Positions 13,248 to 20,772 of a stretch of DNA of 23,236 bases are shown one piece after another; the first letter of the stretch is position 1; each line of letters begins with the position of its first letter. Made by a program: the position numbers and the translations under genes. The DNA is from a virus, in IMG/VR virus record IMGVR_UViG_3300033571_007483, positions 1-23,236 of that record, one strand, 5' to 3'. The notes beneath the pieces are model-generated. The model did not search any database. It saw only the letters and a program-made list of their open reading frames with translations, and was not told the origin of the DNA.

Positions 13248-14147
13248 TTATGGCAGGGCAACGGCAGCAGCAGCAGTCAACACCTTGCCGTGTAGCGTGA
13301 TCGTTGCGGATCCGTCGTCGTTGTTACTCACGGAAATGCTGTCGGTGTCAGCAAGGCCCGCGGCAAACGTGAATCGAACGTGCTCCGATGTCGCCGCTGC
13401 TGTGAACACTCCAGAATCGGCCCGCTTCTTCATGTAGAAGTTGGCCGATGTCATCGCCGTAAAGTCGCCAACAGTTCCGGCGATTGAGTCGAAGTCATTT
13501 ACAGTGAGTTGCATTGTCGGCATAGCGGCTTTGATCGATGCAAACAGCGGGAAGGTTGAGCCAGATCCCAAAGGCGGCTTAACGACTTCAATGCCCGGCG
13601 TCACCCGAAACGACTGCACGCCAGCGATCGCAGTGCCATTGATATAACACGGCCCGAGCGTGTATTCAGCACTGAATGCCTGTGCCGCGATTGATTGACT
13701 GGTTGCGTCGTCGCATCCCTTCGTCACACCGTCAGCAGACAGCCAATGCACGTCCATGTTTGCTAGTGCGAAGTCCCCGTCCTGCGATGCCTCAAACGAT
13801 GTCGGCACGATCAAAGCATTCGCCCCGGTCAGATGCACATTGTTTGAGCCAGAAACGAAAACGGCCCCTGCTGCTCGGATCTTGTACGGGATGGTGATCG
13901 TGCTGGCGAGAAGCGAAAGCCCAGCACTGCAAAACGCATTGCTGTTGAGTGCGACCAATGCCGCCAAGTCGCCCGACACAATCTGCGAAATCTCACCGCC
14001 AGCTTTGCCGCTGACCTGCACAACAGCAGCCCCACCGGAGTTCATCGCCTTGCGGTGTTCCTGATTGGTCGAATGATTCGCCGTTGTAACTTGGCGGATA
14101 TTCGCCGCACCAAACACCGCATCAGCACATACAAAGTATTTTGGCAT
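13248..14147 (-). CDS. Putative major tail (tube) protein (299 aa)
   Basis: Small-residue-rich beta protein upstream of the tape measure, with GYING-type turns and a Gly/Ser/Thr-rich C terminus (SISVSNNDDGSATITLHGK). Its length and place fit the tail tube of siphophages. It starts by a TAATG overlap with AAGGA 8 bases upstream, a good ribosome site as expected for an abundant protein. The call rests on position and composition, not on a clear motif. Confidence 0.6.
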   Translation of the reverse strand: MPKYFVCADAVFGAANIRQVTTANHSTNQEHRKAMNSGGAAVVQVSGKAGGEISQIVSGDLAALVALNSNAFCSAGLSLLASTITIPYKIRAAGAVFVSGSNNVHLTGANALIVPTSFEASQDGDFALANMDVHWLSADGVTKGCDDATSQSIAAQAFSAEYTLGPCYINGTAIAGVQSFRVTPGIEVVKPPLGSGSTFPLFASIKAAMPTMQLTVNDFDSIAGTVGDFTAMTSANFYMKKRADSGVFTAAATSEHVRFTFAAGLADTDSISVSNNDDGSATITLHGKVLTAAAAVALP

Positions 14148-14680
14148 TATCTCGTCCTTCGTTTTCGTTTGCGGCTGTTGGCCGGGTTCAGTGCTGCGAT
14201 CCTGTAATCAATCGCCAGTCGTTTTCGTTCTTCAGCGATTTCCGCCTTTGACATCACCGCAATTTCTTGCTTCTGCCACGATGCCATTCGCCTTGTATTT
14301 CTTCGCGTCCACTGTGCTTTTTGAGCCGGGCTCATTGCAGCCCACTCCTCCGCTGGCAACTTCGATCCCAAAGCCGCCCTAATCTGCAGCCTTGCCCCGT
14401 CAGGTGTCGCCGTGATCTTCGTCCTGATCGATTCTTTCAACTTACCGCTGGCGACGTTCGGAAGGTTTTTTGTGTGGTACAGTCGGGCCTTTGTTTTTTC
14501 CCACTTTGCTGATCGTCGCCGCGCCCCGTATTCGGCGTAGGCAATCATCTTGAAGTGCTTCGGCAGTCGATTCGCAACATGGCGCTCCATGTTCTCGCGA
14601 TGCAACTGCCGCATGATTCTGTTGTGCACTCGCGGAAGTAATTGAGCCCGCTGGATTTCCAGAACGATGTTGATCGTCAT
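14147..14680 (-). CDS. Basic tail-completion/gp10-like protein (177 aa)
   Basis: Strongly basic, helical protein (RRRSAKWEKTKARLYHTKN, then a C-terminal RKRKRRTR), with NVASGKLKESIRTKI in the middle resembling HK97 gp10/gpZ-type neck proteins, in which a similar SGxLRxSI motif is common. Those proteins sit between head and tail. ATGA overlap with the upstream terminator-like gene. Confidence 0.6.
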   Translation of the reverse strand: MTINIVLEIQRAQLLPRVHNRIMRQLHRENMERHVANRLPKHFKMIAYAEYGARRRSAKWEKTKARLYHTKNLPNVASGKLKESIRTKITATPDGARLQIRAALGSKLPAEEWAAMSPAQKAQWTRRNTRRMASWQKQEIAVMSKAEIAEERKRLAIDYRIAALNPANSRKRKRRTR

Positions 14681-15162
14681 ATGAAATCAACGCCCATCGA
14701 AATAACGAAGTTCCATTCACTCCCGCCGCCGTTCACGTCTGGATCCAACCGCCCCGGCATCAATGGAATATCGAGGCTGTCAATCATTGACTGGCCAGCC
14801 CCTCCGACAGCTCCATTGATCGCGGCTAGCATCGCTGAAAACTGTTGCCAGATCCAAATGTACTGCACCGAGTAAGTAGCCTTTTCAGCCTCTGGCATTT
14901 CCAAATAGAACCGCATTTCGAAAACTGCAGTCCCCTGAAGCCGATTTGCCAGCCATTTCGTTGACAGGCTTGTGATGTCCAACACGATGCAAGGATTTGA
15001 GCTTGATGTCGGCTCGTCCTGATCAAGCTCAACGGCTCCGTAGTGAATTCGCTTGGCTGCTTCGGCCGATGTAGAGACACCGCAAATAGTTTGCCATGCG
15101 GACAAGCCGGAAAGCATTGTTCGCAGACTCGCCAGCGATGTTCCAACGTCCAGAGCTGCCAT
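14677..15162 (-). CDS. Putative tail terminator (161 aa)
   Basis: Alpha/beta protein of typical size (about 160 aa) with an N-terminal helix, central strands (VFEMRFYLEMPEAEKATYSVQ begins the central part) and a closing strand EWNFVISMGVDF, as in gpU/terminator proteins that cap the tail before it joins the head. It lies between the connector and neck genes and starts by TAATG overlap. Confidence 0.55.
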   Translation of the reverse strand: MAALDVGTSLASLRTMLSGLSAWQTICGVSTSAEAAKRIHYGAVELDQDEPTSSSNPCIVLDITSLSTKWLANRLQGTAVFEMRFYLEMPEAEKATYSVQYIWIWQQFSAMLAAINGAVGGAGQSMIDSLDIPLMPGRLDPDVNGGGSEWNFVISMGVDFI

Positions 15163-15524
15163 TAAATGTCACCAGTTCGGAACACTCGCCCGCCCTTAAC
15201 TTCCTGCTGAGTGCGTGCGAGCTTTGCCGTTTTCATTCCCTGCATTGGGTCAGACACATGAACAACTTCGTATCGAAACGCCCCGATCTGGACCGCATCG
15301 GCCTCTGTAAGTGTCGACGTTTCGGCAATGTCGAACGTTCGTGAATGCGTGTAACCGCGTCCGCGAACGTCGTCGATTGCTGGCATGTCGTCGCCGGGGT
15401 TGCCAATGATGGTTTTGATGTTGCCTGCATCACCTCCAACAAAACGCTGGCATGTTTCGGCGAAGTCATCGACTTGCAGAAACACATCAGCCACGTCGGA
15501 AATGATCAGGTTTTTCAAGGACAT
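15162..15524 (-). CDS. Putative head-tail connector/stopper (120 aa)
   Basis: Beta-barrel-like small protein (YEVVHVSDPMQGMKTAKLA near the C terminus is a typical stopper hairpin) at the gpFII/head-closure position, after the capsid genes and before the terminator. TAATG overlap with the upstream gene. Confidence 0.6.
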   Translation of the reverse strand: MSLKNLIISDVADVFLQVDDFAETCQRFVGGDAGNIKTIIGNPGDDMPAIDDVRGRGYTHSRTFDIAETSTLTEADAVQIGAFRYEVVHVSDPMQGMKTAKLARTQQEVKGGRVFRTGDI

Positions 15525-16207
15525 TACGCACCATAAGCGAAGTTGAAGATCGGCCGAACTGTCGCAACCGTAATCGATGGAACGCCAGTTCCTGATGCCT
15601 TGGCAACTGCGATGTAAGGCTGAACGTTCAGGCCAGAACCGAGCGCCGACATGTCAAACGTCGTATCCTGAGCGACTCGCTCGCCTTCAATAAAGAAGCG
15701 AACGTCTGATAGACCTTTTTCAAAGTCGATCTTGAAAGTCTTGTACACGCCTGCCAAAGTCTGCCCAGTTGCCTTGTCGTCGTTGTCGACTGTCGCGTCA
15801 TCTGTTTCGACGACAACTGCAGATGTTGAGGCTGAGCCCTGAATTCTAAACCATGCGTTCGTTGCGATGCTGTCCAGCGTTGCGTTGTGTGCCGACGCAA
15901 GACCGAACACGATTGAGGTCACTGAATCTACACCCGCGACGAGTGCCACGAATTCGATGTACTTCAGCGTGCGAACGTCGAACGCCAGAACGTCGTTGTG
16001 GTACAGAACAGCAAGCTGTGATTCGCTGGTGCTCGTCAATGTCAGCTTAGCTGCACCGCCGTCAGCAGTGACACAAAGTGCAGTCGGAGTTGTTCCGGTA
16101 AGAACCGCCGTCCAACCGTTTTGACCTGGCGTTGTCGTAAACGCCTGCGCTCGTGTGAAATGTTCTCCGCCGATTTGCGGCCATTCGATTGTACCACGAT
16201 TGATCAT
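15524..16207 (-). CDS. LamG-like structural or decoration protein (227 aa)
   Basis: Jelly-roll-like sequence of alternating strands (LKYIEFVALVAG, then WFRIQGSASTSAVVVETDD, then YKTFKIDFEKGLSDVRFFIE), typical of the structural proteins that follow the capsid in many environmental phages. It probably decorates the capsid or acts as a minor head protein. It is the first gene after the only sizeable gap in the late operon; the ribosome site AAAGGTGA lies 6 bases upstream of the ATG. Confidence 0.6.
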   Translation of the reverse strand: MINRGTIEWPQIGGEHFTRAQAFTTTPGQNGWTAVLTGTTPTALCVTADGGAAKLTLTSTSESQLAVLYHNDVLAFDVRTLKYIEFVALVAGVDSVTSIVFGLASAHNATLDSIATNAWFRIQGSASTSAVVVETDDATVDNDDKATGQTLAGVYKTFKIDFEKGLSDVRFFIEGERVAQDTTFDMSALGSGLNVQPYIAVAKASGTGVPSITVATVRPIFNFAYGA

Positions 16208-16290
16208 CGTTATTCACCTTTCGAGTCTGTTTGCCCCTCTCGGGGACTGAGCTATTCGCGGGAAACATTCCCGAGCAGATCTACTGCCTC

Positions 16291-16316
16291 AAGCCAGCCC
16301 TCGGAAGGGCTGGCTT
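16291..16316. terminator. Strong stem-loop after the capsid gene
   Basis: A perfect 11-base stem (AAGCCAGCCCT) with a 4-base loop lies in the 134-base gap after the capsid stop (16341-16208). Read on the minus strand the 3' side has only two T residues, so on that strand it is more likely a partial terminator or a message-stabilising hairpin that sets capsid expression above the downstream genes. On the plus strand it is followed by TTTT. Two smaller hairpins follow before the next gene. Confidence 0.6.
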
Positions 16317-16341
16317 TTGGCTGACGCAACAACGTGGTCAA

Positions 16342-18534
16342 TTATTCCCCGTTGTGTTTCTGCATACCGCGATGGTCCAGAGCCTTCGCGGCTACTGACT
16401 GCAACACGTAGTAAGTGCTTGCGAGGGTATGCTCGTCACGCACTTCACGCACCTGTGGCGTTTCTTGACCAGCAAGAAACGTTACTTCGACTGTTTCAAC
16501 TCGCGTTGGGTCTGCGAACAGATAGAACGCTTTTGTTGATGCTGCATCAAGCAGTGGTTCCACGACGAGTTTCAGAGATCGAGTCGCGTTAAACGTTCCC
16601 GCCCCGGTTGATGCTGGATCGTAAATCGAGTTGATCAGCACTTCCGCTGTTGTTTCCAGTGTTGCCGGAACAACCAAGTAGGACGGAGTCAGATTCAGGA
16701 TGTCTGAGGACTCAGTTCCCTCTGGCGTGTTCTCGCCTCTCATCAATCGCATCAGAGCCTTCATCGCTCCGATGGTTGCTGATGTTGGCGTTGCAGATCC
16801 AGTCGTGAGATTCTTTCGGAATCGCAAGCTCGCTGGCGTTTCAAGAAACAATGCCTGCCCGTCTCTCATCGTCGGGTTACTCGTAACCTGAGCCCACGCA
16901 ACCGTGTTTACGGTTCGCGCGGCAGCATCGCCCAACTTCATCGGTGTTGATGTCAGTGCTGACATGTCATCGTTGACGATCAGCTTGTAGCCGAAATCAA
17001 TCCCGATCGATCGGCATTCGACAGCATAGGCTGCCTTGCCGTCCGCCATGCTCGCCATTTCTGGACGCACGGAATCATTCCACACTGGCAGGTTTGGAAT
17101 GGCTCCCAACTGCATCCGGTGAATGTTTTTGAAGTCGGTCGCTGACTGGCCCTGCTTCATTGGTCCGCGCCATGTGGCAGGAACTTCCTGATAGCCGATC
17201 ATCATTGACTTGTTGACCGCGTCCAAAGTCAGATTGCTGAATGAACCTGACCCGTGGTAAGCCGCACCGCCAGGAGCCGCACGAATACCAGCCTTTTCAG
17301 GACCGAACATTGCACAGATGGCAATCTGGTCGCGGGTCAAACCGAGCGTCTGAACGCCGCGTGAGCGAACGTATTCAGCGGCCATGTCGAACAACGTTGC
17401 ATGACGAAAATTGTCAGCAGCCTTGCTTCGCTGTGCGGCAGGGTAGTATTTTTCGAGCTTTGCTTCGTTGCCATTCAATGCAGCTCGGCAAGCTGTCAAA
17501 GTCAATGCAGAGCGGAGATCGACTTCCAGTCGCTCTGTGCCACTGGAAATGTGCCGAACAGTTACACCGTAACCGATGTTTTCCGTCTGCTTGGCTTTTG
17601 CGTCCTTGATGTGCTTTCGAACGGCCGCAATGTCTTCCAATGCTCGGCATGTTTCGATTTCGCCGGGCATGTCGGCCATTTCGCACAGTTCGCGGACATC
17701 GACTTCAAACGCCTTGCGAGTTGCAGCCTGATCGGCGATCGCCTGACGGGTCGCATCAGCAACCAGCTTGGCAAGATCGGCAGCGGTCGGCAGAGTTTGA
17801 GTCTGCTGACTGCGTTCTTCTTTCTTGACTTCGCCGAGATTACCGGCGTTGTCGATCAACCATCGCTGAGCCTGTTCGTCTGTGTGTTCCGCTGGCATAC
17901 CTTTTGACACCAGCAAAGCGCGTAGTTCTGGATTCATTGCAAATTCTTCCTGTTCTTCTGAGGACTTGAAACGGACTGCCGCCGGGTCCAGCCCTCGCAG
18001 CTTCGCTTGATCATCTGCCCCGATCGGAGTCAACGAGACTTCCCGGAGCCGCCACTTCGTCACAACATTGACCGGCCCTTCATAGGTCCGATTTCCAATT
18101 GTTTTCTTTGCACCGGCTTCGATGTACTGGCGTTTCAGAACGTCATACCCAACGGACACGTCCGTGATATGCCCGTCGCGAACGCCGCCAAGTGCGTCGT
18201 CAGATTCTTTGCTTTTGCGAAACACCAGCGTTGCAGTGATTTCGTTTCCGTTGACTTTGATTTCCCGAGCGGAACCAAGCTGATCTTTGACAGATCGGCG
18301 TTGATGTGAGTCGAGAAACGGCACTTGCCGATTGGATGGGAACTCTGCTCCGGATGGCACCAGAACTTCCGGAACCATTGCTTGGCGGCCCCAGTCGGGC
18401 ATGTCCACCGGCTGCTCAGTGCTAATGACCGCTTCAACGCTTCGTGTTTCTTCGTTGAACGTCGCGGCGCGAACGCTCAATGATCGATAATTCGTGTCGG
18501 CTGTTGCCTGATCACGTTGGCTTCGCTTACGCAT
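16342..18534 (-). CDS. Prohead protease fused to HK97-fold major capsid protein (730 aa)
   Basis: Residues 1 to about 190 are an S78/U35-type prohead protease: catalytic His in FLDSHQR (H77), Ser in ITDVSVGYD (S127) and the family C-terminal signature LREVSLTPIGADDQAKL. Residues about 200-320 are charged and helical, like a scaffold (delta) domain. The rest is the major capsid protein (YVRSRGVQTLG, then IHRMQLGAIPNLPVW, and FLAGQETPQVREV near the end). During assembly the protease would cut itself and the scaffold away. An internal ATG at 17937 with AGGAAG about 8 bases upstream could give a separate scaffold-capsid product. It overlaps portal by 8 bases. Confidence 0.9.
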   Translation of the reverse strand: MRKRSQRDQATADTNYRSLSVRAATFNEETRSVEAVISTEQPVDMPDWGRQAMVPEVLVPSGAEFPSNRQVPFLDSHQRRSVKDQLGSAREIKVNGNEITATLVFRKSKESDDALGGVRDGHITDVSVGYDVLKRQYIEAGAKKTIGNRTYEGPVNVVTKWRLREVSLTPIGADDQAKLRGLDPAAVRFKSSEEQEEFAMNPELRALLVSKGMPAEHTDEQAQRWLIDNAGNLGEVKKEERSQQTQTLPTAADLAKLVADATRQAIADQAATRKAFEVDVRELCEMADMPGEIETCRALEDIAAVRKHIKDAKAKQTENIGYGVTVRHISSGTERLEVDLRSALTLTACRAALNGNEAKLEKYYPAAQRSKAADNFRHATLFDMAAEYVRSRGVQTLGLTRDQIAICAMFGPEKAGIRAAPGGAAYHGSGSFSNLTLDAVNKSMMIGYQEVPATWRGPMKQGQSATDFKNIHRMQLGAIPNLPVWNDSVRPEMASMADGKAAYAVECRSIGIDFGYKLIVNDDMSALTSTPMKLGDAAARTVNTVAWAQVTSNPTMRDGQALFLETPASLRFRKNLTTGSATPTSATIGAMKALMRLMRGENTPEGTESSDILNLTPSYLVVPATLETTAEVLINSIYDPASTGAGTFNATRSLKLVVEPLLDAASTKAFYLFADPTRVETVEVTFLAGQETPQVREVRDEHTLASTYYVLQSVAAKALDHRGMQKHNGE

Positions 18535-20215
18535 TTATTGCTTCCTCCAGCATGTCGTCCTCGACTGAATCCTCTGGCAATTCTTCTTCGCTGGAGGCTG
18601 CCATTTGCTGAACGGCCATTTGATCCTGAGCGTCGATGCCCATGATGTTATTGATGACTTCTGTCGGGATGCCCTTGGCCTCCGCTACTTCGTAAAGCTC
18701 GGCAACATCATTCAGCACGTCTCGCCAGTTTACGTTGATTTTGGCGCATTCCATTTGAAGCGAAGAAAGCCCAGCGTGAATTCGTTCGCTGGCTGCTCTA
18801 ACGTCATCCTTCGGATTGATGGAAAGAGCGACGGGGCCTTGCCAGTTTGCCGATGAAAACATTTCCGGATTAGACTGGAACTCTTCAGCCGACACGATGC
18901 CATCGAAGTAACCTTCAAAGACTGCGGTGCGAAGAATCGTTTCCCAAATTGGCTGGCAGTAATGCGACGCAAACCACTCCTGAACGATCTGGATTTCTGG
19001 CCAGCAATCGTTGTCCGCTGATCGCTCAGAACTGAATGAGCTATTGCGATAATCGCCGGTTACAGTGCTGGCCTTAGTTCCAGGCAGAGCCGCTGCCGTA
19101 CCTCGCTGGAGATGCTGCACGAAGGCTTCCGGGTTCATGTTTGGCTGATTAGGCGAAAGCAACTCGAACGATCCGTCTTTCCCTTTGTTGATCACCATTC
19201 CCGGCTGAATTTTATTGATCGTGTTGCCGTCGCTGTCGGTCAGATCAGATCCATCTGCAGAGTTTGAATTGTATTCAGTTCCCTGATTGAGCCCGAGCTT
19301 AGTCGCTCCGGTTGGCTTGCTGTAGGCTGCAACCATGCACGAAGCCATCGCAGACGCAGTCAACACGTTGTATTCAAGGTCTTCTGTGCGTCGTGCGCGA
19401 AGAATTGCCGACGAAAACCACGGTACACCGCGAACTTCGTCAATGTCTTCCTCAAGGTATAGATGTCCAATCTTGTCGATTGGCACTCGTGTTGCTGTCG
19501 CTGGAGCTGCGGCCGCATCAGAAACGAGGTTGTTTTTGACCCAATATGCAACTCGCTCCTCGTTCGCGTTGAATTCGATTCCGCGAAACAGGCGATGCCC
19601 CTCCGGCAGTGTGGTTCGCAGGATTTCTGATTCACTGGCGAGTCTGCACGTATCGACCAACTGCAGGACCACCGCAATCGGCAGGTTCCGGCGTAATTGT
19701 TCGGCCTGACTGATCGGCTTCATTCGATAGAGCGTATCGCCTGACAAAATCGTCGACCGGAATGCCAATCTTTGCTGGCAGCCCATCGTTAAACCGCCTT
19801 TTCCAGGCAGTCCACGGGCATCGAATCCGCTCTGCAACTGCTCCCACAACTGCATTGCACGCTCTCGAAACGGCACATTCGGAGTGCCATCGGCGAACAT
19901 TGCCAGCGATTCAGGGTGCATTCCCTTGCCGATCACCTTGGCTTCCAAGGATCGGACGATTTTTCGACAGCTTGGATTGTCTCGGTACAGATCCCACGAC
20001 TGAGCGCGAAGAAATTCGATTCGGCTTCCCGCGACTTCGTTTTCCTTTTGAACAACTCCGCGAAGTGCGTTAAGTCGATTCAGGTTTGCGGCTGCGTACG
20101 GACCTTTTGCAGTGCCTAAAAGTTTATTGACCTGCTGAATTGTGGCCCGTGCTTCCATGCGGCGAAGCTGAGCCGCTGGCGAAAAGATGCCGACGATAGA
20201 ATCAATCAGGTTCAT
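18527..20215 (-). CDS. Portal protein, lambda gpB family (562 aa)
   Basis: Lambda-family portal (phage_portal_2): recognisable segments are YAAANLNRL near the N terminus, RDNPSCRKIVRSLEAKVIG (about 90), SGDTLYRMKP, LQLVDTCRL, the RGVPWFSSAILRARRTEDLE helix region and EWFASHYCQPIWE. The twelve-fold portal is the DNA channel at the capsid vertex. I start at the ATG at 20215, which forms an ATGA overlap with gpW; an upstream ATG at 20248 lies inside gpW. The acidic tail (SSEEELPEDSVEDDMLEE) is usual. Confidence 0.92.
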   Translation of the reverse strand: MNLIDSIVGIFSPAAQLRRMEARATIQQVNKLLGTAKGPYAAANLNRLNALRGVVQKENEVAGSRIEFLRAQSWDLYRDNPSCRKIVRSLEAKVIGKGMHPESLAMFADGTPNVPFRERAMQLWEQLQSGFDARGLPGKGGLTMGCQQRLAFRSTILSGDTLYRMKPISQAEQLRRNLPIAVVLQLVDTCRLASESEILRTTLPEGHRLFRGIEFNANEERVAYWVKNNLVSDAAAAPATATRVPIDKIGHLYLEEDIDEVRGVPWFSSAILRARRTEDLEYNVLTASAMASCMVAAYSKPTGATKLGLNQGTEYNSNSADGSDLTDSDGNTINKIQPGMVINKGKDGSFELLSPNQPNMNPEAFVQHLQRGTAAALPGTKASTVTGDYRNSSFSSERSADNDCWPEIQIVQEWFASHYCQPIWETILRTAVFEGYFDGIVSAEEFQSNPEMFSSANWQGPVALSINPKDDVRAASERIHAGLSSLQMECAKINVNWRDVLNDVAELYEVAEAKGIPTEVINNIMGIDAQDQMAVQQMAASSEEELPEDSVEDDMLEEAINA

Positions 20216-20424
20216 AGGCTTGGCTCTCCGAGTGACAGAAGAGAGCACATTGAACCTGTTGAACCCATTGCAACTTCGTCCATTAACTCTTTTCGAGTCT
20301 GTCGAAGCTGAGCGAGATCAGCCATTCTCTGCCTACGACCGCCCGGACCCTGATACTCTTGCGAGGTCAAAGCCTTCAAGATTGCGGCGTTAGTCGCGTC
20401 GAGAAGATCGGAGGCAGTTGTCAT
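20212..20424 (-). CDS. gpW-like head-tail joining protein (70 aa)
   Basis: Short helical protein with EYQGPGGRRQRMADLAQLRQ, matching the conserved centre of lambda gpW, which seals the portal after packaging. Size (70 aa) and place, just before portal, agree. Translation may be modulated by a small hairpin (20426-20440) one base upstream of the ATG. Confidence 0.85.
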   Translation of the reverse strand: MTTASDLLDATNAAILKALTSQEYQGPGGRRQRMADLAQLRQTRKELMDEVAMGSTGSMCSLLSLGEPSL

Positions 20425-20425
20425 G

Positions 20426-20440
20426 CTCGCAGTTTGCGAG
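20426..20440 (-). promoter_or_regulatory. Hairpin over the gpW ribosome site
   Basis: CTCGCA-AAC-TGCGAG on the minus strand ends one base before the gpW ATG and takes up the only Shine-Dalgarno-like GAG, so it may lower translation of gpW. The rest of the 63-base gap (20425-20487) shows nothing else. Confidence 0.45.
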
Positions 20441-20487
20441 ACTCAATGACAAATGTCCTTACCAGTGTTGCTAGTGTGGCAAAAGAA

Positions 20488-20772
20488 TTATCGCTCACCG
20501 TCCAGTCTGACAATCCGATGCTCAACCTTGATCACTTCAAGCTTCACTTCGACTGTCCAGGTGTGACCGCACGGGCCGCGATCTCCCTTTGTGCATTTGT
20601 CGCACTTGTAGTACCGCGTCCGGCCATGCGTTGAATACGCCGTGCCGTAACCGCCGTTTCCAGTCCAGCAAATGGGGCAATGGCGATACTCTTCAATGGT
20701 TCGCGGTTGCGGCTTTTCGACTGGCGTTTCCGCGATCTTTTGAACTGGCTTCTCTGGTCTCTGCTTACTCAT
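20488..20772 (-). CDS. Ogr/Delta-like zinc protein (94 aa)
   Basis: A disordered Pro/Lys/Glu-rich N terminus (PEKPVQKIAETPVEKPQP) is followed by a zinc-binding domain: CPIC, then RTRYYKCDKC, then PCGHTW. The spacing and the CGHTW ending recall Ogr/Delta late-gene activators and other phage zinc ribbons. The ATG at 20772 overlaps the terminase stop by 8 bases and has AAGGA about 7 bases upstream. Such a gene between large terminase and gpW is not part of the lambda plan. It might regulate late genes or help packaging; only the zinc-ribbon call is safe. Confidence 0.65.
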   Translation of the reverse strand: MSKQRPEKPVQKIAETPVEKPQPRTIEEYRHCPICWTGNGGYGTAYSTHGRTRYYKCDKCTKGDRGPCGHTWTVEVKLEVIKVEHRIVRLDGER

